Shown: piece by piece, positions 54,259 to 62,803 of the stretch
Numbering within the stretch: position 1 is the first letter of the stretch
How the letters are laid out: each line of letters starts with the position of its first letter
Notes under the pieces: generated by a model
Database searches by the model: none
The model's input: only the letters and a program-made list of their open reading frames with translations
Told to the model about the DNA's origin: nothing
Source: Paraclostridium dentum
GTDB lineage: Bacteria; Bacillota; Clostridia; Peptostreptococcales; Peptostreptococcaceae
DNA length: 64,000 nucleotides
Assembly (NCBI RefSeq): GCF_012922555.1
Contig: NZ_WIPK01000001.1
Location: 1,054,001 to 1,118,000, forward strand
Direction of reading: 5' to 3'
Program-made: the position numbers and the translations under genes

Positions 54259-54939
54259 TTATCTAATTTTTTCTATACTTTTTACTTTTCCATCGCCTAT
54301 AGTTACAACTATATCAGCCATTTTTGCTATTTTTTCATCATGAGTTATCATTACTAAAGTTTGATTAAATTCCTTTACACTCATGCAAAGCATGTCCATA
54401 ACTTCTTTACTAGTTTTACTATCTAAGTTTCCAGTAGGTTCATCCGCAAATATTATAGAAGGTTTGTTCGCAAGTGCTCTAGCTATTGCTACTCTTTGTT
54501 GTTGGCCTCCCGAAAGTTCATTTGGAAATTTATTAATTTGACTTGAAATACCTAACTTTTTTATTAAGGTATTTATGTAATCTTTGTCTTCTTTCTTCCC
54601 ATCTACAGATACAGGAAGAATTATGTTGTCATATACATTTACAACTGGTATTAAATTATAACTTTGAAATATAAATCCAAATTCTTCTCTTCTTATCTTT
54701 GATAATTTATCATCTGATAACTTAGATATATCAGCTCCATCTAATATAACTTCTCCACTTGTTATACTATCAAGACCAGCTATACAATTAAGTAAAGTAC
54801 TTTTCCCACTCCCACTAGGCCCTATTATTGCTATAAATTTTCCTTTTTCAACAGATATGTTAATATTTTTTAATGCCTCTAATTTATTCTCACCTCTAAC
54901 ATAAGTCTTACTTAAATTTATTATATCTAATATACCCAT
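54259..54939 (-). CDS. MacB/LolD-type ABC transporter ATPase
   Basis: 226 aa. Walker A GPSGSGKSTLLNCIAGLD, FIFQSYNLIPVVNVYDNI, signature LSGGQQQRVAIARAL and Walker B IIFADEPTGNLDS. This is the MacB/BceA-like group that works with FtsX-domain permeases. The permease gene is directly upstream and its last codons overlap the longer frame. The ATG at 54963 has no site, whereas AAGGTGAGG precedes ATG 54939 (MGILDIINLSKTY), which is chosen. Confidence 0.93.
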   Translation of the reverse strand: MGILDIINLSKTYVRGENKLEALKNINISVEKGKFIAIIGPSGSGKSTLLNCIAGLDSITSGEVILDGADISKLSDDKLSKIRREEFGFIFQSYNLIPVVNVYDNIILPVSVDGKKEDKDYINTLIKKLGISSQINKFPNELSGGQQQRVAIARALANKPSIIFADEPTGNLDSKTSKEVMDMLCMSVKEFNQTLVMITHDEKIAKMADIVVTIGDGKVKSIEKIR

Positions 54940-54952
54940 CTCAACCTCACCT

Positions 54953-57499
54953 TTACTCTTCATTTCTAAGACCTTCTACTATACTTAATTTTGAAACTCT
55001 ATTGTTTGCTAAATATCCAGCAACTACACATATAAGTATTGCCGCTACCCCAAACTGAAGTATTTCTACTGCAGGAATATTAAATTCATATGCTTGTTTA
55101 ATTCCTAACCCTTTAGAAAAAGTTTCATTTGCTCTTTGCATGTTTTTATAAGTATCATAGCTAGAAAATATTCCCGCTATAATTGAACTCAAAATTCCAT
55201 ATATAATGCTTTCTTTTAGTATCATTTTCTTAATATTTTTCATACTCATTCCAATTGATCTTAGTGTTGAAATTTCTTTAACTCTAATCATTATGCTTGT
55301 AGTAACTATACAAACTATATTTATAGATGATATAACCATTGTAAGTACTACACTCACCAATACCTCTTTTTTAAGTTTTTCATTTCCTTCAGTAGACAGC
55401 TTTCTATTTTCATACTTACTTTCCATTTCCTTAAATCTATTTTCATTTATTATTTCTTTTACATTTGAAACTACCTCTTCTTCTTCTTTATCCTTTTGCA
55501 ATTTTATATATATATTATTAAAACCTTTTTTACCTGTTGCCTGCTTAAAACTATTCTTATCTAATATAACTTGGAAATTTGAGTCTTTTCCGCCTTCAGC
55601 GTTTAAAACATAGTCAGGTTTTAATAATCCTACAACTTTAATTTTTTGATTAACATATTTTACTTCTTTACCATTAACTACGGGAATTCTAGCTTCAATA
55701 ATATCTCCTACTTTTAATTTTTTTAATGTACTTGTATCAGTTGATATAGCTTCCCCTGAGTAAAAATAGTTAGATACTATTGCACTTTTTATATCACCGT
55801 CTTCCCTTAGGTTCTCTATGTTTCCATCCTCTAGGTATTTTTCTAGTTTTTTAAGAGTACTTTTATCATATCCTTTTATAGCTATTTCTATTTCTAAGTT
55901 TGATTCATCCTTATCTAGAGAATTATATTGTTTGTAATAGTCGCTTATATTTTCTTTATTTGAGTTTAAGTATCCTGTAACATTCATACTCCTAGTTAAT
56001 TTACTAACTCCATCTATATCAGATATCTTACTTACCTCATCATCTGTGTATTCATTAAAATATTCACTTGAGTTGTTATAATTATGACTAAGTATTATGT
56101 CACTTTCTCCCATTTCTGAAATAATTGGGCTAAGACTATCTACATTCTTATCATATTGTCTAAATGCAACCATATTAGTTATAAACAAGAAACCTGTCAT
56201 ACTTATTGAAAATATTGATAAAATTGTTCTTGTTTTGTATCTCCATATATTTTTGTATGCCATATACCCTGTAATTCCAAATACTTTTCTTATAAACTTA
56301 TGATAAAATTTATCTTTTTTTACTGACTTTGAACTATTAGTACTTCTAATAGCTTCTATTGGGGATATCTTTCCACACTTATAAATAATAAAAATACTAG
56401 ATATAGCTACTGAGATGACTGCCATACTTAAAGGCTCTATTATACTTCCTTTACTTATATAAACACCTATAGGTTCATTGTGTATACTTCTAAGACCTAC
56501 ATACGATGCTAGTGTTCCAAGTAAAAAGCCTACCGCTAGTCCAATAATTAACACTAAAAAACTTTGAATACATATCATGCACCTTACATTTTTTTTAGTC
56601 ATACCTATTGATCTTAACATCCCTATTTGTCTCGTCATATCTATTAAGATAATATTAAATATGTTGTATATGACTAGTGTCGCTGCAACCATAGGAATCA
56701 ACTTATTAGTAAGCTTAATATTTTCACCTCTACACATCTCATAATTTTGTATAGCTTCATTTAGTTGCACATTTATCATGAAATTTTCGTCATCTAATTT
56801 ATATTTGGCTATTACTTTATCTGCCATATCTATACTAGTGATAAATTTAAGTACCCCTGAATGATTTATTAGTTTTTTAGGTAAAATACTTTGGTTTTCT
56901 GTGTATTTAGTAAAAGCTTTGACTTTATAGTATAAATTTTCATCATAAAATCCATCTGGCTTTTTCAGTATTCCAACTAACTTAAATGACTTCTCTCTAC
57001 TATAAATCTGATTTTGATTATTTTCATCTATATAATTTTTAATAATATTAAAATCAATACTTTGCCCTAACTCATAGCTTAATCCCATCTCTTTAAGCGC
57101 TTTCTCTTCTACTATTATTTCATTTTCATTTTTAGGTTCATTACCTTTTATAAGCTTATAACCATAAGAATCTATAAACCCGCTACTATAAGAGTTTAAA
57201 CTTATAGATACTCCTTTATTACTTACTGCATTACCTAGGTTTATAACATCATTGATAACTTTTATATTCTTATCATTTTTTAATTGATTTACAGTTTCTA
57301 AATTAATATTGCTGTACTCTACATGATAATCACTAAATTTTTTATACGCTTCTTTTATATCATGTTTATTCTTAGATTCTGGAACTACATTAAATGCAAA
57401 TACTAATATAACAGCTAATGCAATACTAGTTATTAATGATAAAGTTCTTCCCTTTTGCTTTTTTAAGTATGCTATAGCTAATATAAAACTTACTCTCAT
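54953..57499 (-). CDS. FtsX-domain ABC transporter permease
   Basis: 848 aa. An N-terminal membrane helix, a large extracytoplasmic region, then two FtsX blocks of three helices each (about residues 260-385 and 740-845), each preceded by LRSIGM(T/S)-K---M motifs (MLRSIGMTKKNVRCM; TLRSIGMSMKNIKKM). Partner of the MacB-type ATPase. Such pairs export peptides or drive peptide-antibiotic responses. The long frame starts at 57520, before GGGAGG. The ATG at 57499 (MRVSFILAIAYLKKQK) has proper spacing. It lies downstream of a LytTR-like site and hairpin. Confidence 0.88.
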   Translation of the reverse strand: MRVSFILAIAYLKKQKGRTLSLITSIALAVILVFAFNVVPESKNKHDIKEAYKKFSDYHVEYSNINLETVNQLKNDKNIKVINDVINLGNAVSNKGVSISLNSYSSGFIDSYGYKLIKGNEPKNENEIIVEEKALKEMGLSYELGQSIDFNIIKNYIDENNQNQIYSREKSFKLVGILKKPDGFYDENLYYKVKAFTKYTENQSILPKKLINHSGVLKFITSIDMADKVIAKYKLDDENFMINVQLNEAIQNYEMCRGENIKLTNKLIPMVAATLVIYNIFNIILIDMTRQIGMLRSIGMTKKNVRCMICIQSFLVLIIGLAVGFLLGTLASYVGLRSIHNEPIGVYISKGSIIEPLSMAVISVAISSIFIIYKCGKISPIEAIRSTNSSKSVKKDKFYHKFIRKVFGITGYMAYKNIWRYKTRTILSIFSISMTGFLFITNMVAFRQYDKNVDSLSPIISEMGESDIILSHNYNNSSEYFNEYTDDEVSKISDIDGVSKLTRSMNVTGYLNSNKENISDYYKQYNSLDKDESNLEIEIAIKGYDKSTLKKLEKYLEDGNIENLREDGDIKSAIVSNYFYSGEAISTDTSTLKKLKVGDIIEARIPVVNGKEVKYVNQKIKVVGLLKPDYVLNAEGGKDSNFQVILDKNSFKQATGKKGFNNIYIKLQKDKEEEEVVSNVKEIINENRFKEMESKYENRKLSTEGNEKLKKEVLVSVVLTMVISSINIVCIVTTSIMIRVKEISTLRSIGMSMKNIKKMILKESIIYGILSSIIAGIFSSYDTYKNMQRANETFSKGLGIKQAYEFNIPAVEILQFGVAAILICVVAGYLANNRVSKLSIVEGLRNEE

Positions 57500-57547
57500 C
57501 ATTTCCCTCCCGTTTTTCATATGTAATTGTTTCTAGGGCACATAAAA

Positions 57548-57582
57548 AAATGTTACCTTCTTTATCATCAAAGGTAACATTT
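57548..57582 (-). terminator. Conserved hairpin/terminator behind the second histidine kinase
   Basis: A 12-bp perfect stem, AAATGTTACCTT with AAGGTAACATTT, an 11-base loop, then TTTT. It lies 24 bases from the LytTR-like repeat, as at 39697-39727, and 48 bases before the permease start. Confidence 0.82.
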
Positions 57583-57606
57583 CTAAAATTCGTATTCAAT
57601 ATAAGT

Positions 57607-57637
57607 CCGACAAGTGGTATTTTTTTACGGACAACTG
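57607..57637 (-). promoter_or_regulatory. LytTR-type direct repeat (operator candidate)
   Basis: The minus strand has CAGTTGTCCG (57628-57637) and CACTTGTCGG (57607-57616), 8 of 10 identical and offset 21 bp. TATATTGA (57596-57603) follows at the same distance as at 39741-39748. Position suggests LytTR control of the MacB/FtsX transporter. Confidence 0.6.
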
Positions 57638-57667
57638 TCACGTTAATCAAATATTTTCATTAAATTT

Positions 57668-59005
57668 TTACTCGAATGGGATATGTATACTAGTTATAAA
57701 TTTAAACTCACTATTCTTAATTTTTAATTCTCCATTATACTTTTTTATTGAAGATTTTATACTATCCAAACCTATTCCATGAAGAAATTTATCTTTTTTA
57801 GAAGTTAAAATCTTATTGTTTTTAATTATTACTTTATTTGTTTTGCTGTTTTCACATCTTACAACATAATAGCTCTTTATAAATGTGCCCTTTATAGTTA
57901 TATATTTTTCTATATTATTATCATCAATTTTATTACATGCTTCTATTGCGTTATCGATTAAATTTGAAAATATACTACTTATGTCGATCATATCTATGAA
58001 TTCACATTTACTAAAATCTATGCCTACATTAAAATCTATATTATTTTTTATACAGTCTTTACTTTTTTCATATAATATAATATCTAATAAAGCATTTCCT
58101 GTATTATAAATATTTTTATTATTTTTCACTTCATCTTCGATATTGTTAATATATTCATTTACGTCTTCACTACTATTTTTTAGTGATTTTATGTTTTCTA
58201 TATGGTTATTCATATCATGATATACTTGTTTCATTTTTTCTTGTGATTCCTTAACCATTAAATAGTATTTATATTGCATATCTAGTTTTTCATTTACAAG
58301 TTCCAATTTTGCTTTTTCTTTTTCTGACTTTATTGAATTTGCAACAATAAATATTAATATTATATTTGTTATACCTAAGATATAAGGAAATACATACTCT
58401 ATAAAACTAGATATCTTACTCATATATAAAATGTTATTATATTCAATGTTATTGTTTATTACTATTCTATATAAATCATTTGATGCTGAAATTAAAACAT
58501 TTAAAATTACAAGTATAAATATATTAACTGTTATTGTTAGACTTATATATAATAAGTATTTGTTATAATTATATAGTTTTTGTATCTTATCAAGAAAATA
58601 TATTCCTGTGAAAACAATCAAAAAATTTATTCCAAGATTCAATGCATATATATAATTACCTATATAACTAAACGTCATAAATAAAAACCAATAAATACTA
58701 CATTCTATCAATATATATACTAAACTATATGTTAACGAATTAATAATAGACTTTTTTATATTAATATTATAAACACATTTGCAAATTAAAGTTAATATTA
58801 ACACTGTGCTGATTAGAGGTTGTAATGATACAACTCCAAAAGGCATACCCATTACAACTGACCATATAGCTAGTAATAAGATTACTATAGATTTAAGATT
58901 AATTTTACAGTTATAAACATAACCTATTTTATTCATTAACATAAAAAAACAAAATATGAATATAAACATATTTACAGTACCTAAAGCTCTATGAATACCT
59001 AACAT
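57668..59005 (-). CDS. GHKL-family sensor histidine kinase (AgrC-like), second copy
   Basis: 445 aa. About six to seven hydrophobic segments in residues 1-215. Phospho-acceptor His in KQVYHDMNNHIENIKSL, N-box FSNLIDNAIEACNKI and G-box GIGLDSIKSSIKKYNG. It is close in sequence to the kinase at 39767-41185 through the catalytic half. It overlaps the regulator gene by 7 bases. No agrB/agrD-like signal gene is in sight. It probably senses a peptide or the transporter state and activates the adjacent regulator. Confidence 0.92.
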   Translation of the reverse strand: MLGIHRALGTVNMFIFIFCFFMLMNKIGYVYNCKINLKSIVILLLAIWSVVMGMPFGVVSLQPLISTVLILTLICKCVYNINIKKSIINSLTYSLVYILIECSIYWFLFMTFSYIGNYIYALNLGINFLIVFTGIYFLDKIQKLYNYNKYLLYISLTITVNIFILVILNVLISASNDLYRIVINNNIEYNNILYMSKISSFIEYVFPYILGITNIILIFIVANSIKSEKEKAKLELVNEKLDMQYKYYLMVKESQEKMKQVYHDMNNHIENIKSLKNSSEDVNEYINNIEDEVKNNKNIYNTGNALLDIILYEKSKDCIKNNIDFNVGIDFSKCEFIDMIDISSIFSNLIDNAIEACNKIDDNNIEKYITIKGTFIKSYYVVRCENSKTNKVIIKNNKILTSKKDKFLHGIGLDSIKSSIKKYNGELKIKNSEFKFITSIHIPFE

Positions 59006-59709
59006 AAGTGCTCCTCTATCAACTCAAAGAATTTCTCTTTAGTTTCCTTAAATCTATATCTACTTACAGGTACTTCTTCACTAGTTTCAAGTATTGCAAC
59101 ATACTGTTTTATGGATTTTACATGATCTAAATTAACTAAAAAGCTCTTGTGACATCTAAAGAATCTACTACAATCTATATCCTTCTCAAAATTGCTCATT
59201 GTTCCCTTTGTTTTATAAGTTTTAGTTGAGGTATGTATAGTTATATTTTCTTTTTGAACTTCTATATAAGTTATTTCATTTATATCTAATTTAATTTGAT
59301 TGCCATGTTCCTTTACTATAATATATTTATTTTTTATCTCTACTTCTTTAATACAGTTTATTATATTATCTTTTAAGTTTTCATATTTTACTGGCTTTAC
59401 TAAATACCTATAAGCTCTTACCTCATATCCTTCTAGTGCATATTCGATTAAAGATGTAATAAATATAATTTCTACCTTATTGTCTAAAATCCTAATTTTT
59501 CTAGCTGTATCCATCCCATTAATTTCCCCTAATTGTATATCTAGTAAAACTATATCAAAATCTTTATAGTAATTTTCAAGTAGTTCTTCTCCTGAACTAC
59601 ATATATATAATTTATATTGTAATGAAATACTTTTAAATGTTTCATTAATATACCCTTCTAGTAACTCTTGTTGCTCTTTTTCATCTTCACAAATTGCTAT
59701 CCTAATCAT
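58999..59709 (-). CDS. LytTR-family response regulator, second copy
   Basis: 236 aa. The receiver has MIRIAICEDEKEQQE, phospho-Asp in DIVLLDIQLGEINGMD and RAYRYLVKPVKYENL. The LytTR domain shows IKLDINEITYIEVQKENITI and FRCHKSFLVNLDHVKSI, with EEVPVSRYRFKETK. The start ATG follows AAGGGGG. Its promoter region (59764-59821) has direct repeats directly against a -35 box, suggesting autoregulation. It pairs with the overlapping kinase and probably controls the downstream MacB/FtsX transporter. Confidence 0.93.
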   Translation of the reverse strand: MIRIAICEDEKEQQELLEGYINETFKSISLQYKLYICSSGEELLENYYKDFDIVLLDIQLGEINGMDTARKIRILDNKVEIIFITSLIEYALEGYEVRAYRYLVKPVKYENLKDNIINCIKEVEIKNKYIIVKEHGNQIKLDINEITYIEVQKENITIHTSTKTYKTKGTMSNFEKDIDCSRFFRCHKSFLVNLDHVKSIKQYVAILETSEEVPVSRYRFKETKEKFFELIEEHLC

Positions 59710-59763
59710 AATACCCCCTTATGTCTTATAGAAGATTTCAATTTATCTATATACGTACACTTT

Positions 59764-59821
59764 AGGATAACATTTTTAAATCATTTTTATCAATACTCAA
59801 GTATAAGTAGTGTTACTTAAG
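59764..59821 (-). promoter_or_regulatory. Promoter of the second regulator-kinase operon with direct repeats
   Basis: -35 TTGATA (59788-59793), 18-base spacer, extended -10 TGTTATCCT (TATCCT at 59764-59769). Immediately upstream are CTTGAGTA (59794-59801) and CTTAAGTA (59814-59821), offset 20 bp, a plausible activator site of LytTR type. Confidence 0.5.
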
Positions 59822-59825
59822 CGTA

Positions 59826-59860
59826 AAAAAACATACTGAATTCTATTCAGTATGTTTTTT
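59826..59860 (-). terminator. Terminator of the nitroreductase gene
   Basis: A 15-bp perfect stem (59826-59840 with 59846-59860), 5-base loop and T run on either flank. Confidence 0.85.
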
Positions 59861-59887
59861 CAATTCTATATAAGTAAATCTAAAGTT

Positions 59888-60697
59888 TTATATACTGCAA
59901 TATCCTATGACTTCATAGTCCTCAGGTATATTATAATCTTTATCTATTTTATCTAAATTCCATTTTAAATCAAATAAAGTTGTATCTATTATTAATCCGA
60001 AATATAGCATAGCTATCCCAGCGTCTATACCTCTCTCGTAATTGCTAGTAAAATCATCTTTTTTAACTGCTAGTATAATTTTCCCTCCATCTATTATAAA
60101 TCTCCATGGTTGTCTATTAAGAGTTGATGGTGCCATTCTAGCGTAACTAAATGCATCAAGAAGCCCTCTTTCTTCTAGCTCATCTATACTTGTATTTATT
60201 CCCCATTTATCCATATATACAATTTTTTCTACTCCTAATCTTTCTGATCCACTCTTATTTTTAATAGTTTTATCAATTCCATAACCTAACGCTATAATGG
60301 CAGTTACCTCTTTATTTGATGAAATATCTAATTTTTCTTTGATAATATCACTATCATTGAAAGTTACCCAACATGAGTCAATATCTAAATCCCTAGCTTT
60401 TAAGATTAATCTTTCTCCTATATATCCGCTATTTTCAATGTATCCCTGTTTAACATCTGATAGTATAACAGCGTAACTAGGAGCTTTTATCATATGTCCA
60501 TTATATCCAGCTACATTTTTTAATTTTTCATAAGTTTCCCTTCTATCAAATATTTTTAATTCTATATTTACTTCAGGTAATAACCTTTTAGATTTTTTTA
60601 TGTAACTTTCTATTTCATTAAAACATTCTGCTTCTATAGCTTTCTCTTTAAAATCTCTTACTGACTTTCCATCTAGTATAAGTTTTTTATAATTCAT
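59888..60697 (-). CDS. Nitroreductase-family flavoprotein
   Basis: 269 aa. Flavin-binding features are GKSVRDFKEKAI at the N-terminus, SGYIGERLILKARDLDIDSCWV and, near the C-terminus, ARMAPSTLNRQPWRFII with GIDAGIAMLYFGL. The arrangement fits the putative TM-nitroreductase family (PF14512), larger than classical nitroreductases and made of two half-repeats. It reduces nitro or quinone-like compounds with NAD(P)H; the natural substrate is unknown. ATG 60739 has no ribosome-binding site. AAAAGGGGG precedes ATG 60697 (MNYKKLILDGKS), which is chosen. Confidence 0.85.
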   Translation of the reverse strand: MNYKKLILDGKSVRDFKEKAIEAECFNEIESYIKKSKRLLPEVNIELKIFDRRETYEKLKNVAGYNGHMIKAPSYAVILSDVKQGYIENSGYIGERLILKARDLDIDSCWVTFNDSDIIKEKLDISSNKEVTAIIALGYGIDKTIKNKSGSERLGVEKIVYMDKWGINTSIDELEERGLLDAFSYARMAPSTLNRQPWRFIIDGGKIILAVKKDDFTSNYERGIDAGIAMLYFGLIIDTTLFDLKWNLDKIDKDYNIPEDYEVIGYCSI

Positions 60698-60796
60698 AAA
60701 TAAGCCCCCTTTTAAATTAATTTTTATAAATATACCCATACTATTCCTATTGTAATTATTTTTTTATTTATACAACCCAAAATTAACTGAAAATAA

Positions 60797-60828
60797 AAAA
60801 GATACTGACTATATAGCAAGTATCTTTT
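60797..60828 (-). terminator. Terminator of the DUF1905 gene
   Basis: AAAAGATACT (60797-60806) pairs with AGTATCTTTT (60819-60828), with a T run on the minus strand. Confidence 0.75.
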
Positions 60829-60843
60829 CTTTTATTCGTTTGT

Positions 60844-61302
60844 CTATAATTTAATTTTTGACTCTAACTTTGAAATAGATTCTGTAATTCTTTTTTGTCT
60901 CGTTGTTTCTTTTTTTGCACCTGTTATCCATTGATAATATTTTCTTTTTGCTGAATAAGATAAACTATTGTAAAAATTCAAAGCTTCTTTATTTTTATCT
61001 AACTCAGCTTTAAAATCTGCAGGTATCCCGACTTCACGAATTTCTTCATCTTTTTCTACCTCAACAAACACAGTGTCTCCTGCATCTTTTCCAATTTCTT
61101 TTCTTATAGCTTTAGTGATACCTATCATGAAACAATCTTGTCCCATATTTACAATAGAACCTCTATAATCTACTCCATCAAATTTAACTTTTACCTTAAC
61201 CCTTCTTGCTCCAAACTCTTTTTCTACATCAAATGGGATTTCAATAAAAGTGGCATCTTTATCTGGTATTTTTTTTATTATAGCTTCAAAATTATAACTC
61301 AT
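60844..61302 (-). CDS. DUF1905/YdeI (OmpD-associated) family protein
   Basis: 152 aa. A DUF1905 beta-barrel domain (FEAIIKKIPDKDATFIEIPF, VKVKVKFDGVDYRGSIVNMG) is followed by the YdeI/OmdA helix (ALNFYNSLSYSAKRKYYQWI, ETTRQKRITESI). In other bacteria YdeI-like proteins are tied to peptide or bacteriocin tolerance, but the mechanism is unclear. It is cytoplasmic and lies 29 bases after the VOC gene, perhaps as an operon. Confidence 0.87.
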   Translation of the reverse strand: MSYNFEAIIKKIPDKDATFIEIPFDVEKEFGARRVKVKVKFDGVDYRGSIVNMGQDCFMIGITKAIRKEIGKDAGDTVFVEVEKDEEIREVGIPADFKAELDKNKEALNFYNSLSYSAKRKYYQWITGAKKETTRQKRITESISKLESKIKL

Positions 61303-61331
61303 ATTATATCTCCAGTTTTTATATTATAATA

Positions 61332-61709
61332 CTAATCTTCCCTAACTAAATAATTATTTCCATCTTGATCTCTAAAATTAAACATCTTTCCATATGGCAT
61401 TATCATTAATTCACCTAACTCAACACCATTTGCCTTTAGTTCAGCATAAGTAGTCTCTATATCTTCAGTACTTAATATGATATTTGGATGAGATACATTT
61501 GCTTCTGGATTTTGATTTAGCATTAATTGTTTTTCATATATAACAAAAGAAGTAAACTCTTCTTTGTTAGGGCCAACTTCTAACCATTTCATATTCGGTC
61601 CCATTGGCTGTTCTAGTTTAACAATAAAGTTTATTTTTTTAGTCCAAAACTCCTTAGCTTCCTCTTGATTATTTACGTATATTGTTATTTTACCTATCTT
61701 ATTTATCAT
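61332..61709 (-). CDS. VOC-family (glyoxalase/bleomycin-resistance-like) protein
   Basis: 125 aa. Paired beta-alpha-beta modules are visible: INKIGKITIYVNNQEEAKEF and NIILSTEDIETTYAELKANG, ending in MFNFRDQDGNNYLV with the typical F-x-D-P/Q-D-G-N motif. Members are metal enzymes or binding proteins for small molecules. The specific substrate is unknown. AGGAGG precedes ATG. Confidence 0.88.
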   Translation of the reverse strand: MINKIGKITIYVNNQEEAKEFWTKKINFIVKLEQPMGPNMKWLEVGPNKEEFTSFVIYEKQLMLNQNPEANVSHPNIILSTEDIETTYAELKANGVELGELMIMPYGKMFNFRDQDGNNYLVRED

Positions 61710-61800
61710 TATTAGCCTCCTAAAATTATATATTGTAATTATGTCTATAATTTATAATATATAATATATATAATTATTTTTAAATATGTATTTGTACAAT

Positions 61801-62763
61801 TTATTTTTTTGAAACTTTATCAATACGATTCGTCCAAACATACCCATTATATCCTTTAGGTATTTTTTCCAATGATTCTTTACTATCAAATCCTTCTGAC
61901 CACTTTCCATTTCCTTCTACTATTACAACCCTTGTGTTTGAAGATTCCATTCTGTCTACAAATTTATTAGGCCAACCCCATAAAAATTTTGCATAGTTGA
62001 GAGGTATATGAATTTCCATATTGTGTAGTTCCTTTGGTACATAACCACTCCAGCCTAATAATTCATACTTAATTAATGCCTTTTTCAAAATACTTTTCGA
62101 AAGAACCCTTATATTTTCATTTTGTTCTTTTAAATATTGAATACCTTCATCATTATCATAAACCGTTATTTGAGATAAGCTTTCATATGGAATATCTTTT
62201 AAATATGTCCATAATATCTTTCCTGTTTCTAGGTCTCCACCCTTCATATGTATTAATAAATCTTTACCTTTAAAAGTTTCTAGTACTTCATTAAGTTCAG
62301 GCATTAAACCAATACCTTTACCCCTAAATGGATAAGTTTTCCCATTATCGGAAGTATACCCATACCCTACATCTAGCTTTTTAAGTTCCTTCATCGTATA
62401 ATCTTTTACATACCCCTCTTTATCTGTTCTCATTGATAGGTCATAATCATGAAAAACAGCTAATTTACCATCCTTTGTTGCTTGTATATCAAGTTCCACT
62501 ACATCTGCACCATATTCAAAAGCTACTTCCATTGATTTAATTGTATTTTCTAGATATTCATGCTCAGGCTCATAAATAATTTCTGCTGTATTCGTATCCC
62601 ACTCTACTTTTGAAACATCAAAAGTTTGACCTAATCCTCTATGTGCTAATAGCTTATAATCTCCTGTCTTATTTGCAAATAAATTTGTGTTATTTGCCCA
62701 TATTAACAATATCCATAAAGCTATAACTAATATTGCAATTTTTCTTTTTCTTAGTTTTTTCAT
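61801..62763 (-). CDS. Membrane-anchored glycerophosphodiester phosphodiesterase
   Basis: 320 aa. An N-terminal membrane helix (IAILVIALWILLIWANN) precedes a GDPD TIM barrel: LLAHRGLGQTFD, EHEYLENTIKSMEVAFEYGA, DVVELDIQATKDGKLAVFHD (Glu, Asp and His ligands) and KDLLIHMKGG. It should release alcohols from glycerophosphodiesters or lipoteichoic-acid-like polymers outside the membrane. A roughly 30-residue insert after HRG resembles other clostridial forms. GGGAG precedes ATG. It lies 40 bases downstream of the M56-GT51 gene and may be cotranscribed. Confidence 0.9.
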   Translation of the reverse strand: MKKLRKRKIAILVIALWILLIWANNTNLFANKTGDYKLLAHRGLGQTFDVSKVEWDTNTAEIIYEPEHEYLENTIKSMEVAFEYGADVVELDIQATKDGKLAVFHDYDLSMRTDKEGYVKDYTMKELKKLDVGYGYTSDNGKTYPFRGKGIGLMPELNEVLETFKGKDLLIHMKGGDLETGKILWTYLKDIPYESLSQITVYDNDEGIQYLKEQNENIRVLSKSILKKALIKYELLGWSGYVPKELHNMEIHIPLNYAKFLWGWPNKFVDRMESSNTRVVIVEGNGKWSEGFDSKESLEKIPKGYNGYVWTNRIDKVSKK

Positions 62764-62803
62764 TAATTATATATCTCCCTTATTTTTATAAAACATGTAT
62801 TTT

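Noticed and set aside
57426-57650. A 74-codon minus-strand frame between the second kinase and the permease
   Set aside because: It spans the LytTR-like repeats, the hairpin and the permease start in another frame, lacks a ribosome-binding site and reads like translated regulatory DNA.
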